Assembly (NCBI GenBank): GCA_003131925.1
Contig: PKWC01000093.1
Coordinates: 11,491-21,687 of the forward strand
Source: Alphaproteobacteria bacterium
GTDB taxonomy: Bacteria > Pseudomonadota > Alphaproteobacteria > Micropepsales > Micropepsaceae
Direction of reading: 5' to 3'
DNA length: 10,197 nucleotides
The translations under genes and the position numbers were made by a program. Shown here in pieces: positions 1 to 6,296 of the stretch. The first letter of the stretch is position 1. Each line of letters begins with the position of its first letter. The notes under the pieces were generated by a model that had not been told where the DNA came from, did no database searches, and saw only the letters and a program-made list of their open reading frames with translations.

Positions 1-90
1 AAGCCGATTTACCGCGGCGCACTGGAACAGTGGAAGAAATTCGAACCATGGCTTGGTGAGCTGAAGGAAGCGCTGGGGGACCTGGCGTAG
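1..90 (+). CDS. TPR-sulfotransferase, C-terminal end only (5' end outside window)
   Basis: The first reading frame is open from base 1 and ends at TAG 88-90, giving 29 residues that begin KPIYRGALEQWKKFEP and finish WLGELKEALGDLA. This is the conserved tail that follows the sulfotransferase fold in bacterial TPR-sulfotransferases. The same block (P-I-[YF]-R-x(4)-[QR]-W-[RK]-x-[FY]-EPWLG-x-LK) recurs three more times downstream, at the end of the remnant and at the end of each module of the large gene. The catalytic domain lies outside the window, so whether this copy is intact cannot be judged. The next open frame starts only four bases after this stop, so the copies are packed as one transcription unit. 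Confidence 0.85.
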   Translation, partial: KPIYRGALEQWKKFEPWLGELKEALGDLA

Positions 91-94
91 AGCG

Positions 95-271
95 ATGACA
101 AACGCGCGTACTGAACAGGTGCGTCGCCCGATTTATCGTCACACCCTGCAGCGATGGCGCAATTTCGAACCCTGGCTTGGTCCGCTCAAGGAAGCTCTCG
201 CTCAATCAGCCGCGGACCCGGCCGAAGGGGAGCGGCGCTGCTTTCGACGGCATCCGAGGAAGACAGTATGA
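95..271 (+). pseudogene. C-terminal remnant of a TPR-sulfotransferase gene
   Basis: An open frame of 58 codons runs from ATG 95 to TGA 269-271. Residues 7-36 carry the family tail (EQVRRPIYRHTLQRW, then RNFEPWLGPLKEAL) with none of the TPR repeats, PAPS-binding loop or catalytic region, so it cannot be an active enzyme. At the DNA level it is very close to the end of the large gene: the 17 bases at 113-129 are identical to 3910-3926, and the stretch around 151-189 matches 3951-3989 with few changes. It sits four bases behind the previous stop and its TGA overlaps the next start as ATGA. The likeliest origin is an internal deletion or unequal crossover that removed most of a full copy. The first codons (MTNAR) could be the original start of that copy joined in frame to its tail, which is inference. 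Translation of the short peptide may still couple to the next gene. Confidence 0.7.
256..260 (+). promoter_or_regulatory. Ribosome-binding site that fixes the start of the large sulfotransferase gene
   Basis: GAGGA ends seven bases before ATG 268, an ideal Shine-Dalgarno position. The alternative in-frame ATG at 154 lies inside the remnant, has no such site, and would add 38 residues that are only the out-of-frame reading of the remnant's conserved tail. Confidence 0.8.
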
Positions 272-2160
272 CACGGACCTCGTTCGGGACGGTTTCGCAC
301 GCAGAGCGACTGCCCGGTGCGCCGAACCCGGTTCCCACAACGCCGCCCTCGCAGCTTTACGAGCGGGCGCTCACCATGGTCGCCATGGGCTTTCATGGAG
401 AAGCCACCAAGGTTCTACGCGACATTACCGGCCACGCCCCTGGCCACGCGCCAGCCTGGGAAAAGCTTGCAGAGCTGCTGCGTCTCGCCGAAAAGGACAA
501 AGAGGCGAGCGACGCGATGTCCCGGGCCGCCAACGGTTCAGCGGTGTGGCCGGCACCTTCGGACGGTCGTACACCCGCAGAAATTGCTGCCGCGGAACAC
601 GCGCTGTTGGAGCGCGTGGGGACGTTGGAAACGCCGCCTGAGCGCCTGAAAGAGTTACGCGACTATTTGCGCAGTCATGAAATCGACGCGCCCGCCATGC
701 GTCTGCTGGGTCGTCTCGAACGGCAAGATGGTGATCTGATAACCGCGCGCGCCCTGTTCGAGCGGGCGCTGGTTCTGGCTCCGGATTATGACAACGCTCG
801 CGCGGATCTCGCGGATTTGTTGTTGACCGTGGATGAGAATAAGCGCGCCGTCGCCGAAAGCGGTCTGCTGATTGCCCGGGCGCCGGCAAACATCGAATAC
901 CGGGCGCTCCACGCCAATGCTCTGTGCGCCGTCGGCGACTTTGACTCAGCCATTTCGATGATCGAGCAGGTGACGCGCGCGAAGCCCACCAATGCGCGCG
1001 TTCGACGGGTTTACGCAAGAAGTCTCTACATTGCGGGTCGACGGGAAGACAGCGCGCGGGAATATCGCGCTTGTCTCGCGCTGGAACCGGGCATGGCGGA
1101 GGCTTATGGAGGCTTGGCAGAACTGCGCGGTGACTATCTTACCGCGCACGACATTGCTGCGATGCGCGAGCGTCTGCGCGATAGCAACCTCGACTTAGAG
1201 AGTCGCAGGACACTTCAATACGCGCTGGGTCAGGCGCTGGAACAGGCGCGAGACTTTTCCGGGAGCTTCGCCGCCTATGAAGCTGGCGTGGCGTTGTCGC
1301 GGACGGTCGCGGCAAACCGCGATAGGACCTATTATCCAGCAAAGGAAGCAGATGAGCTGACCCGGCGGCGCGCCGTGTTTGCGGCGCCTTTGCTGGCGCG
1401 CGCGGCACCTGTGGAAAAGCCTCCCCACACGCCGATTTTCGTGGTCGGCCTGCCGCGCGCCGGTTCGACGCTCGTCGAACAAATTCTCGCGAGCCACAGT
1501 CTTGTGGAAGGCACCATGGAATTGCCAGTGCTCGAAAACATCGTGCGCGACCTGACGCTCAGTCGCCGCCTGGTGACGCCGGAGGCGTATCCCGAATGTG
1601 TACGTGGTTTGAGCCGTTCCGAACTCGCAGATCTTGGCGAGCGTTATCTCGAAGAGGCGCGCGCATACCGTAGGACCCAACGTCCCTATTTCGTTGATAA
1701 GCGGCCATGGAACTGGCTCGAGGCCGGTCTCATCCGCCTGATCCTGCCGCATGCAAAAATCGTGGATGTTCGGCGTGAGCCGATGGCGGCCTGTTTTGCC
1801 ATGTACAAACTACAGCTCGAGATTGACTCGCAATTTCCTTACGGATTCCGCGATCTTGCCCACTGCTATACCCAATACGCCGGCATGATGGCTCACTATG
1901 AGACGGTGATGCCCGGGTACATTCATTTTCTCTCCTACGAACGCCTGGTCGAGGACACGGAAAGCGAAGTCCGCCGCTTGCTGGGGTATTGCGGACTGCC
2001 CTTCGAGGAGAGCTGCCTGCGGTTCTGGGAGACCGGCCGGGCTGTCGCCACGCCCAGCGGCGAGCAGGTGCGACAGCCGATCTACCGTGACGCAGTTGGG
2101 CAATGGCGCTATTTCGAGCCTTGGCTTGGTCCACTGAAGGAGGCGCTGAAGGAGGCGGAA
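268..2160 (+). repeat. Coding tandem duplication, unit 1 (TPR + sulfotransferase module)
   Basis: This first unit of the internal duplication aligns along its whole length with 2185-4014. Examples are AWEKLAELLRLAEKDKEA against AWNKLAEFLRLAGEDREA in the TPR part, and RLVEDTESEVRRLLGYCGL against RLVEDTETEIRRMLDYCGL near the end. The join at about 2150-2185 is where a stop and a new start would be expected between separate genes, but the frame runs on through an Ala/Pro-rich linker (residues about 630-640). Confidence 0.85.
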
Positions 2161-4017
2161 ACCGTGGCTGCCGCGGCGCCGCAGCCGCCGGGCTACGACA
2201 GTGCCCTGATGCTTGCTGCCATGAGCATGCTCGATGGGGCAACCGAAGAACTTCGTGCGATCACCAGGCGCGAGCCCAAACACGCCGGCGCGTGGAACAA
2301 GCTCGCAGAATTCCTACGCCTGGCAGGAGAGGACCGAGAGGCCGATGAGGCGAGCGTAGCTGCCACGCAGTGCGCGGGCGAAGCCTCCCGGTGGCTACCA
2401 ACACGCGATCCGCGAACAACCGCGCAATTGGCATTCGCCGAGCGCAAGCTCCAGGAGCGCTGCTCCGGCATGGATCGCTCGGATCAGATGGATCTGTTGC
2501 GCGATCATCTCTCGGAAAATCCGGCCGACGCAGCAGCGGCTCGCATGCTCGCGCGTTTGGAGTCCGAGGACGGTGACTATGTGACAGCGCTGACTCTGCT
2601 GGAACGCATTATCGAACTTGCGCCCTTCTACCATCTCGCCCGTGCCGATTTCGCCGCCCTCCTTCTTCGCCGCAAATATTACGACCGCGCGGTGGAGCAA
2701 TCGACAATCCTGCTGCAGCAGATTCGTGACAATACAGAATACCGGGCTCTTCATTCCGATGCGTTGAGCAGCGCAGGCGACTTCGAGGCCGCACTGGCCG
2801 TCACGGAAGAGCTGTTGCGGGAACAACCTCGTCACCCTCAGTTCCTGTGCGGCTACGGCAAGCTTCTGCATTATTTGGGACGGCGCAACGACAGTGCCCG
2901 GGCCTTTCGCACCTGCCTCGATATCTCGCCGACAATGGGCGAAGCCTGGTGGGGTCTCGCCGACCTGAAGAGCGGGTTGCTCACTGATGCCGACCTGGCC
3001 ATCATGCGCGGCTGTCTGGCGGACGCGACTCTGGACCCGTCCCGCCGCATGCACATCTGGTACGCGTTGGGCCAGGCGTTTGAACAGGCCGACGATTTCT
3101 CCGCGACCTTTACCGCCTACCAGGAGGGTGCGCGGCTGCTCCGCGGCGCCTATCTGAGCCGCGGGGAAGCGTACAAGGAAAACGCGCTGCTCAAACGCGT
3201 GCGAGAGGTGAAGCGCGTGTACAATGCAGGTCGTCTTGCCAACTCCGCGGCTTTGCCGGCTACATGTCTTGGCCCCACGCCGATTTTCATTGTCGGCATG
3301 CCGCGTGCCGGCTCGACTCTCGTGGAGCAGATTCTCGCCAGCCACAGTCAGGTGGAAGGTACTCGCGAATTGCCGCTGGTGCGCTATATAACGAGGGAAC
3401 TGGCGCTCAGCCGCCGCATCGTCACGCCCAACGCCTACCCCGATTGTGTGCTGAAGATGGCGCCGGCGCGGCTGGCCGCGCTTGGCGGGCGTTACCTGAG
3501 TGACGCGCGGCGGTACCGCAAAACGGATCGCCCCTGGTTCACCGACAAGCGGCCCTGGAACTGGCTGGAAGTCGGATTGATCCACCTGATCCTGCCGCAT
3601 GCAAAAATCATCGACATCCGCCGCGAACCGATGGCCGCCTGCTTTGCCATGTTCAAGCAGGTTCTTACGGACGGCGCCGATTTTTCCAACGACCTGAATG
3701 ACGTAGGCCGCTATTACACCGAATATGGCGGCCTGATGGAGTATTGGCGGAGTGTGCTGCCGGGCCGCGTTCATTTCATGCAGTACGAACGTCTGGTTGA
3801 GGATACCGAAACCGAAATACGCCGCATGTTGGACTATTGTGGTTTGCCGTTCGAGGAAGGCTGCCTGCGCTTCTGGGAAACCGACCGCACGGTATCCACG
3901 CCGAGCGCCGAACAGGTGCGTCGCCCCATCTTCCGCGATGCCATGCATCAATGGCGTAATTTCGAGCCCTGGCTTGGTCCCCTCAAAGCGGCCCTATCCA
4001 AACCGGCATGCGCCTGA
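268..4017 (+). CDS. Tandem two-module TPR-sulfotransferase (1249 aa)
   Basis: The protein is two full copies of one module. Module 1 has TPR-type helices (residues about 25-385), then a sulfotransferase domain with the 5'-phosphosulfate loop PIFVVGLPRAGST (389-401), the probable catalytic Glu in GTMELP (E418), the 3'-phosphate region RREPMAACFAMYK (502-514) and the EPWLG tail ending near 630. Module 2 repeats this order 616 residues on: TPRs from about 640, PIFIVGMPRAGST (1005-1017), GTRELP (E1034), RREPMAACFAMFK (1118-1130) and the EPWLG tail at the C-terminus. The sulfotransferase halves look roughly two-thirds identical. Related single-module proteins are about 500-700 aa, so this is a head-to-tail gene fusion. 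The family transfers sulfate from PAPS; the acceptor is unknown, and the TPRs probably bind it or a partner. No signal peptide or membrane segment is seen, so it is probably cytoplasmic. The Ser I expect in the 3'-phosphate motif is Ala in both modules (A511, A1127). The start at 268 rests on the RBS and the ATGA overlap. Family assignment is firm; the substrate is not known. Confidence 0.9.
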   Translation: MTRTSFGTVSHAERLPGAPNPVPTTPPSQLYERALTMVAMGFHGEATKVLRDITGHAPGHAPAWEKLAELLRLAEKDKEASDAMSRAANGSAVWPAPSDGRTPAEIAAAEHALLERVGTLETPPERLKELRDYLRSHEIDAPAMRLLGRLERQDGDLITARALFERALVLAPDYDNARADLADLLLTVDENKRAVAESGLLIARAPANIEYRALHANALCAVGDFDSAISMIEQVTRAKPTNARVRRVYARSLYIAGRREDSAREYRACLALEPGMAEAYGGLAELRGDYLTAHDIAAMRERLRDSNLDLESRRTLQYALGQALEQARDFSGSFAAYEAGVALSRTVAANRDRTYYPAKEADELTRRRAVFAAPLLARAAPVEKPPHTPIFVVGLPRAGSTLVEQILASHSLVEGTMELPVLENIVRDLTLSRRLVTPEAYPECVRGLSRSELADLGERYLEEARAYRRTQRPYFVDKRPWNWLEAGLIRLILPHAKIVDVRREPMAACFAMYKLQLEIDSQFPYGFRDLAHCYTQYAGMMAHYETVMPGYIHFLSYERLVEDTESEVRRLLGYCGLPFEESCLRFWETGRAVATPSGEQVRQPIYRDAVGQWRYFEPWLGPLKEALKEAETVAAAAPQPPGYDSALMLAAMSMLDGATEELRAITRREPKHAGAWNKLAEFLRLAGEDREADEASVAATQCAGEASRWLPTRDPRTTAQLAFAERKLQERCSGMDRSDQMDLLRDHLSENPADAAAARMLARLESEDGDYVTALTLLERIIELAPFYHLARADFAALLLRRKYYDRAVEQSTILLQQIRDNTEYRALHSDALSSAGDFEAALAVTEELLREQPRHPQFLCGYGKLLHYLGRRNDSARAFRTCLDISPTMGEAWWGLADLKSGLLTDADLAIMRGCLADATLDPSRRMHIWYALGQAFEQADDFSATFTAYQEGARLLRGAYLSRGEAYKENALLKRVREVKRVYNAGRLANSAALPATCLGPTPIFIVGMPRAGSTLVEQILASHSQVEGTRELPLVRYITRELALSRRIVTPNAYPDCVLKMAPARLAALGGRYLSDARRYRKTDRPWFTDKRPWNWLEVGLIHLILPHAKIIDIRREPMAACFAMFKQVLTDGADFSNDLNDVGRYYTEYGGLMEYWRSVLPGRVHFMQYERLVEDTETEIRRMLDYCGLPFEEGCLRFWETDRTVSTPSAEQVRRPIFRDAMHQWRNFEPWLGPLKAALSKPACA
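2185..4014 (+). repeat. Coding tandem duplication, unit 2 (TPR + sulfotransferase module)
   Basis: This second unit is similar in length and domain order to unit 1. The two PAPS loops are 616 codons apart (DNA 1432 and 3280), and the catalytic-region and tail motifs keep the same spacing, so few net insertions or deletions have built up in the sulfotransferase part since duplication. Residues differ throughout, so this is an old duplication or a fusion of two already diverged neighbours, not a recent copy or assembly artefact. Confidence 0.85.
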
Positions 4018-4337
4018 AATAGAAAAAGGTTTGGGTAGGTGGCCAGTTTTGACCGGCCCTTGCTGTGTGGTCCAGTTGCAATGTTGGTTTAGTGACTGCA
4101 TCTGTGCCACTGATCTGCTGGCCGGCCGAGCGGCCCGCAGGGATGCCGGCTTGATTGATCCGCCAATGTGTCCCAGCCACAGACGGACCGCGCACGGCAT
4201 GTCAAATGCCGCAGCGGCAAGCGTCGCTATCTGCCACAACTTAATTTTCTTGCAGCAGCGGTTTCAGGCGAAAGCCGACGAAGCGAAAGCGCGCGCGTAC
4301 GCTGCGAACGACGAACGCTCTTAGCCCGAGCGCCTTA
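4018..4337. other. Intergenic region without a convincing gene
   Basis: Between the sulfotransferase stop and the tRNA promoter I see no protein with a good start, ribosome-binding site or recognisable family. The region holds two spaced CCAGTT elements near its start (4040-4077), a strong hairpin (4115-4140) and a small 41-codon open frame (4199-4324) without a Shine-Dalgarno site. It may be the eroded remains of a lost gene, but nothing in it identifies one. Confidence 0.5.
4115..4140 (+). terminator. GC-rich hairpin, possible transcript end or pause for the sulfotransferase unit
   Basis: CTGCTGGCCG (4115-4124) pairs with CGGCCCGCAG (4131-4140) through nine pairs and one T-C mismatch, around the six-base loop GCCGAG. 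No T-run follows, so it is not a classical intrinsic terminator. It is 98 bases past the stop of the large gene and may instead slow polymerase or protect the 3' end. Confidence 0.35.
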
Positions 4338-4365
4338 TTGACGCCCAAGGAGGCGCGGCTATGAT
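4338..4365 (+). promoter_or_regulatory. Sigma70-type promoter of the tRNA-Leu gene
   Basis: TTGACG (4338-4343) and TATGAT (4360-4365) are close to the -35 and -10 consensus and are separated by 16 bases. Transcription would start near 4372, about 25 bases before the mature tRNA 5' end, which is a normal leader length. Confidence 0.7.
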
Positions 4366-4396
4366 CCGCCGCTCCATTCGCTCTCCCGCGCCTCGT

Positions 4397-4482
4397 GCCC
4401 CTGTGGCGGAATGGTAGACGCGGCAGACTCAAAATCTGTTGCTGGCGACAGCGTGCTGGTTCAAGTCCGGCCAGGGGCACCA
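4397..4482 (+). tRNA. tRNA-Leu (anticodon CAA)
   Basis: The sequence folds as a class II tRNA. The acceptor stem GCCCCTG (4397-4403) pairs with CAGGGGC (4472-4478), followed by the discriminator A and an encoded CCA (4480-4482). The anticodon stem GCAGA/TCTGT (one G-T wobble) closes the loop CTCAAAA, placing anticodon CAA at 4430-4432, which reads UUG. A long variable arm with stem GCTG/CAGC (4441-4444 and 4449-4452) and the T-arm GCTGG-TTCAAGT-CCGGC (4455-4471) are typical of leucine tRNAs. It has its own promoter upstream, and the next gene on its 3' side converges on it. tRNA-Leu genes are common integration sites for islands, but I see no integrase and no second copy of the tRNA 3' end in this window. 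Confidence 0.96.
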
Positions 4483-4499
4483 ACGCGTCGAAAAAGACA

Positions 4500-4531
4500 A
4501 AACGCAAAAGGCCAGGGACTTTGCCCTGGCC
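4500..4531 (-). terminator. Intrinsic terminator of the secreted-protein gene
   Basis: GGCCAGGG (4510-4517) and CCCTGGCC (4524-4531) form a perfect eight-pair stem with a six-base loop. Read on the minus strand it is followed by TTTTGCGTTTTG and further T-rich sequence, as in a Rho-independent terminator. It begins 20 bases after the minus-strand stop at 4552. On the plus strand there is no T-run, so it serves the minus-strand gene mainly, though it may also limit tRNA read-through. Confidence 0.8.
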
Positions 4532-4551
4532 CTGCTGATCTGCCTGCCTGA

Positions 4552-5442
4552 TTACGGGCTCTTGTAATTGCCGGTGCTGCACGCTCCGGTGCTGTTGAGA
4601 TAGATCTGCTGTACGTAATAGGTGTTCTTCTTTGTGGTCAATGTGCCCTGGGTGCCTTCGCAAAGGTCGCCGATCTCGTAGCCGGTGGAGTTGTTCCAAG
4701 CCTGCGGGTAAGCCGGACTCGAGCCCGGCGTCGGAATATTGTCGGTCGTCGCTTCGGCGAATTCATGCGCCGAAATAATTTCGTGTGATTCGAGGCTGTA
4801 GCCGCACCCCGGCATCACACCGTAGAACACGTTGTTCTTCGACTCCCTGAGATCGTTTATCGCAAAGTGATACGCCCCAAAAGACGTGCACGACGTCAAT
4901 CCGTCCAGCGTGATCGTGATGTCGTCCGGGAAGAAGATCATGTACAGCGTGTTCAGATCGTTTGGCGGCAAGGCGCCGCTGGCGATCTGATCTCGCAGCT
5001 CATCGTGAATTTGGTTGTCGGTCAGATTCAGCGATTTGTTCTGCGGCGTAATCTGCACCTGACTGATGAAAGTGCCGCGCGAGATCGTCTGGCGCGAACT
5101 CTTGTGGCCGTCCACCGCGTGAACGCCCTTCGTCTTGTACTGCTTCATCAGATCCATAAAGGTGCTGTTGGGAAGGGCCTTGAAGTACCCCGGCATTGTG
5201 GCAACCGTCTGCGAATTGACGTTCGACCCCCAGATGACCGAAACGACCTTAACGGTCGAGAACACAGTGCCACCGTAATACAGCATTTCTCCCGTACCCA
5301 GCGACGGCACGCGACCCGTCTGTTCCTCATACTGTCGAGTCGGAAAAATGTGGTAGGAGCCGACTTGGAAAGCTTGGGCCGGGACCGCCAGGGCCAAAGC
5401 CGCAGCCGACGCACCGGCGACGGCCAATTTGCGCGTAAACAT
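4552..5442 (-). CDS. Secreted protein with HEFAEATTD and EIGDLC motifs (exordium/metallopeptidase-like)
   Basis: This 296-residue protein has a clear Sec signal peptide: basic start (R4, K5), an Ala/Leu-rich core and probable cleavage after AQA at residue 24. The mature part has an LYMIFFPDDITITLDG strand followed by SCTSFGAYHF (about 184-193), then HEFAEATTD (226-234) and EIGDLC (256-261). That order resembles a class of bacterial secreted proteins with SHE-x-x-EA-x-TDP and EI-x-DLC motifs, related to plant exordium (PHI-1) proteins and looking like a zinc-metallopeptidase site. Those family links are from memory. Exactly four Cys (185, 213, 261, 288) in the mature chain suggest two disulfides. 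GGGGAG seven bases upstream selects ATG 5442; the upstream in-frame ATGs at 5526 and 5457 lack a site and would bury the signal peptide. The activity is unproven. It is likely periplasmic or extracellular, and monocistronic, with a terminator behind it. Confidence 0.75.
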   Translation of the reverse strand: MFTRKLAVAGASAAALALAVPAQAFQVGSYHIFPTRQYEEQTGRVPSLGTGEMLYYGGTVFSTVKVVSVIWGSNVNSQTVATMPGYFKALPNSTFMDLMKQYKTKGVHAVDGHKSSRQTISRGTFISQVQITPQNKSLNLTDNQIHDELRDQIASGALPPNDLNTLYMIFFPDDITITLDGLTSCTSFGAYHFAINDLRESKNNVFYGVMPGCGYSLESHEIISAHEFAEATTDNIPTPGSSPAYPQAWNNSTGYEIGDLCEGTQGTLTTKKNTYYVQQIYLNSTGACSTGNYKSP

Positions 5443-5460
5443 TCGAATTCTCCCCATTTT

Positions 5461-5492
5461 CTGGATTGGCAGGCAGTCAATCCTGCCTCCAG
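5461..5492 (-). promoter_or_regulatory. Stem-loop in the presumed leader of the secreted-protein gene
   Basis: AGGCAG (5471-5476) and CTGCCT (5483-5488) form a perfect six-pair stem with a six-base loop, and CTGG (5461-5464) can pair with CCAG (5489-5492) across an unpaired ATTGGC. It lies 19 bases upstream of the start codon, next to the ribosome-binding site, so it could affect translation or act as a repressor site. No promoter could be placed confidently: TTGCCA with CATTGT 17 bases on, reading minus through about 5499-5527, is the best weak candidate. Confidence 0.4.
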
Positions 5493-5612
5493 CCCTAACA
5501 ATGTGACACAGCGGCCCGGTTGGCAAGTGCCGCGGCTCGAGTTGGGCGAGGTCTGCGCCCGTTCAGGGGTCGCGCCGTCATGGGTGGGTGCAATTCCCCG
5601 TGCTGTGACCGT

Positions 5613-6218
5613 TTATTCGGGAATCTCCGATTTCTCTATTCCTTTCAGGAATATGTTCGCTGCGAGTTCTGCGATTTTTGCGGGGTTTGCGCGCCCTTCA
5701 GGATCGAGCCAGGTGTGCGTCCAGTTCATCATGCCGAAATAGAGCATCGCGGCAGGACGTTTCAGCGGCGAATGGCGCGACAGTTCGGGGCGGATTTCCA
5801 GCAGAATGGCCTGCACGATATTTATCAGGCGCCGCTGAATTCCGACGACGATCATGCGCCGGCTCTTCGGCAGGCTCTGAAGCTCGTTCAGCAAGACCCG
5901 CTGGCGCGAAGCCGCGCCGATGTAGAGCCGCATGAATTCAGCCGTAATTGCCCGCAGCCTTTCGCTGGCTGAAATCCGTCGCGCCGCGATCTCTTCCGCC
6001 GCGTCAAGCAGAGCTTTGACGTGCGAATGCATCACGTCGAAAAGGATGTCCTCCTTCGCAGCGTAATAGTGATAGATGAGCGATTTCGAGATGCCGCACG
6101 CCTGCGCGAGATCGGCAATCGAGGCGCCAAGAAAGCCGCGCTCCGCAAAGAGCGTGGCCGCCTGTTCTACGATGGCCGTGCGGCGTTTCTCGAAATCGGC
6201 AGCCTGCGTTCGCGCCAT
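5613..6218 (-). CDS. TetR/AcrR-family transcriptional regulator
   Basis: This 201-residue protein has the standard TetR layout. Helix 1 (residues about 10-28) contains IVEQAATLFAERGF, and the helix-turn-helix at about 33-52 reads ASIADLAQACGISKSLIYHY, followed by YAAKEDILFDVM. The C-terminal part (about 70-195) is helical and would bind the ligand and form the dimer. The gene is divergent from the E1-E2 operon with 78 bases between the starts, and two related palindromes sit there, so it most likely represses that operon and itself. The ligand is probably the acyl-CoA made by the pathway, by analogy with TetR regulators of acyl-CoA and phenylacetyl-CoA catabolism (PaaR-like); this is inference from position. 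The start at 6218 gives a full N-terminal arm; the upstream GGTGA is only a weak ribosome-binding site. Confidence 0.92.
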   Translation of the reverse strand: MARTQAADFEKRRTAIVEQAATLFAERGFLGASIADLAQACGISKSLIYHYYAAKEDILFDVMHSHVKALLDAAEEIAARRISASERLRAITAEFMRLYIGAASRQRVLLNELQSLPKSRRMIVVGIQRRLINIVQAILLEIRPELSRHSPLKRPAAMLYFGMMNWTHTWLDPEGRANPAKIAELAANIFLKGIEKSEIPE

Positions 6219-6230
6219 GGATTCGTCACC

Positions 6231-6266
6231 CGGTTGAAAATCGACCGCACGTCCGGTTAATTGACC
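6231..6266. promoter_or_regulatory. Two imperfect palindromes, candidate TetR operators in the divergent promoter region
   Basis: CGGTTGA-aaa-TCGACCG (6231-6247) has six of seven half-site bases symmetric. GGTTAATTGACC (6255-6266) is palindromic at ten of twelve positions and shares the half-sites GGTT-x-A and T-x-GACC with the first. A TTGAAA (6234-6239) 17 bases before TTAATT (6257-6262) could be a weak plus-strand promoter lying over both palindromes, which would suit repression. The repeats are visible directly; binding is inferred. Confidence 0.5.
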
Positions 6267-6296
6267 CCACTCTGCAACTCAAGCGGGCGAGGCATT

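Noticed and set aside
118..141. Apparent loss of the conserved Met-His loop in the E1 alpha half (protein residue numbers used here; DNA about 6648-6719)
   Set aside because: The replacing ALPMCGG/GAQFTP sequence appears, from memory, to be typical of this fused E1 subfamily rather than a defect of this gene, so it is described in the gene entry only.
2395..3951. 518-codon open frame on the minus strand inside the sulfotransferase gene
   Set aside because: It is fully antisense to a clearly coding, conserved domain. Long antisense frames are common in GC-rich genes, and the translation matches no family I recognise.
4199..4324. 41-codon plus-strand open frame upstream of the tRNA
   Set aside because: It has an Ala/Lys-rich amphipathic ending but no ribosome-binding site, no recognisable family, and sits in a region of mixed repeats. 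It cannot be supported as a gene.
4397..4482. tRNA-Leu as an integration site for a mobile island
   Set aside because: No integrase, no direct repeat of the tRNA 3' end and no compositional break could be seen in the window.
4241..4699. 152-codon minus-strand open frame
   Set aside because: It runs straight through the tRNA-Leu gene, its promoter and the terminator hairpin, so it cannot be a real gene.
4867..5742. 291-codon plus-strand open frame
   Set aside because: It lies opposite the secreted-protein gene (signal peptide, RBS, terminator) and runs into the TetR gene. It is Arg/Val-rich without a recognisable domain.
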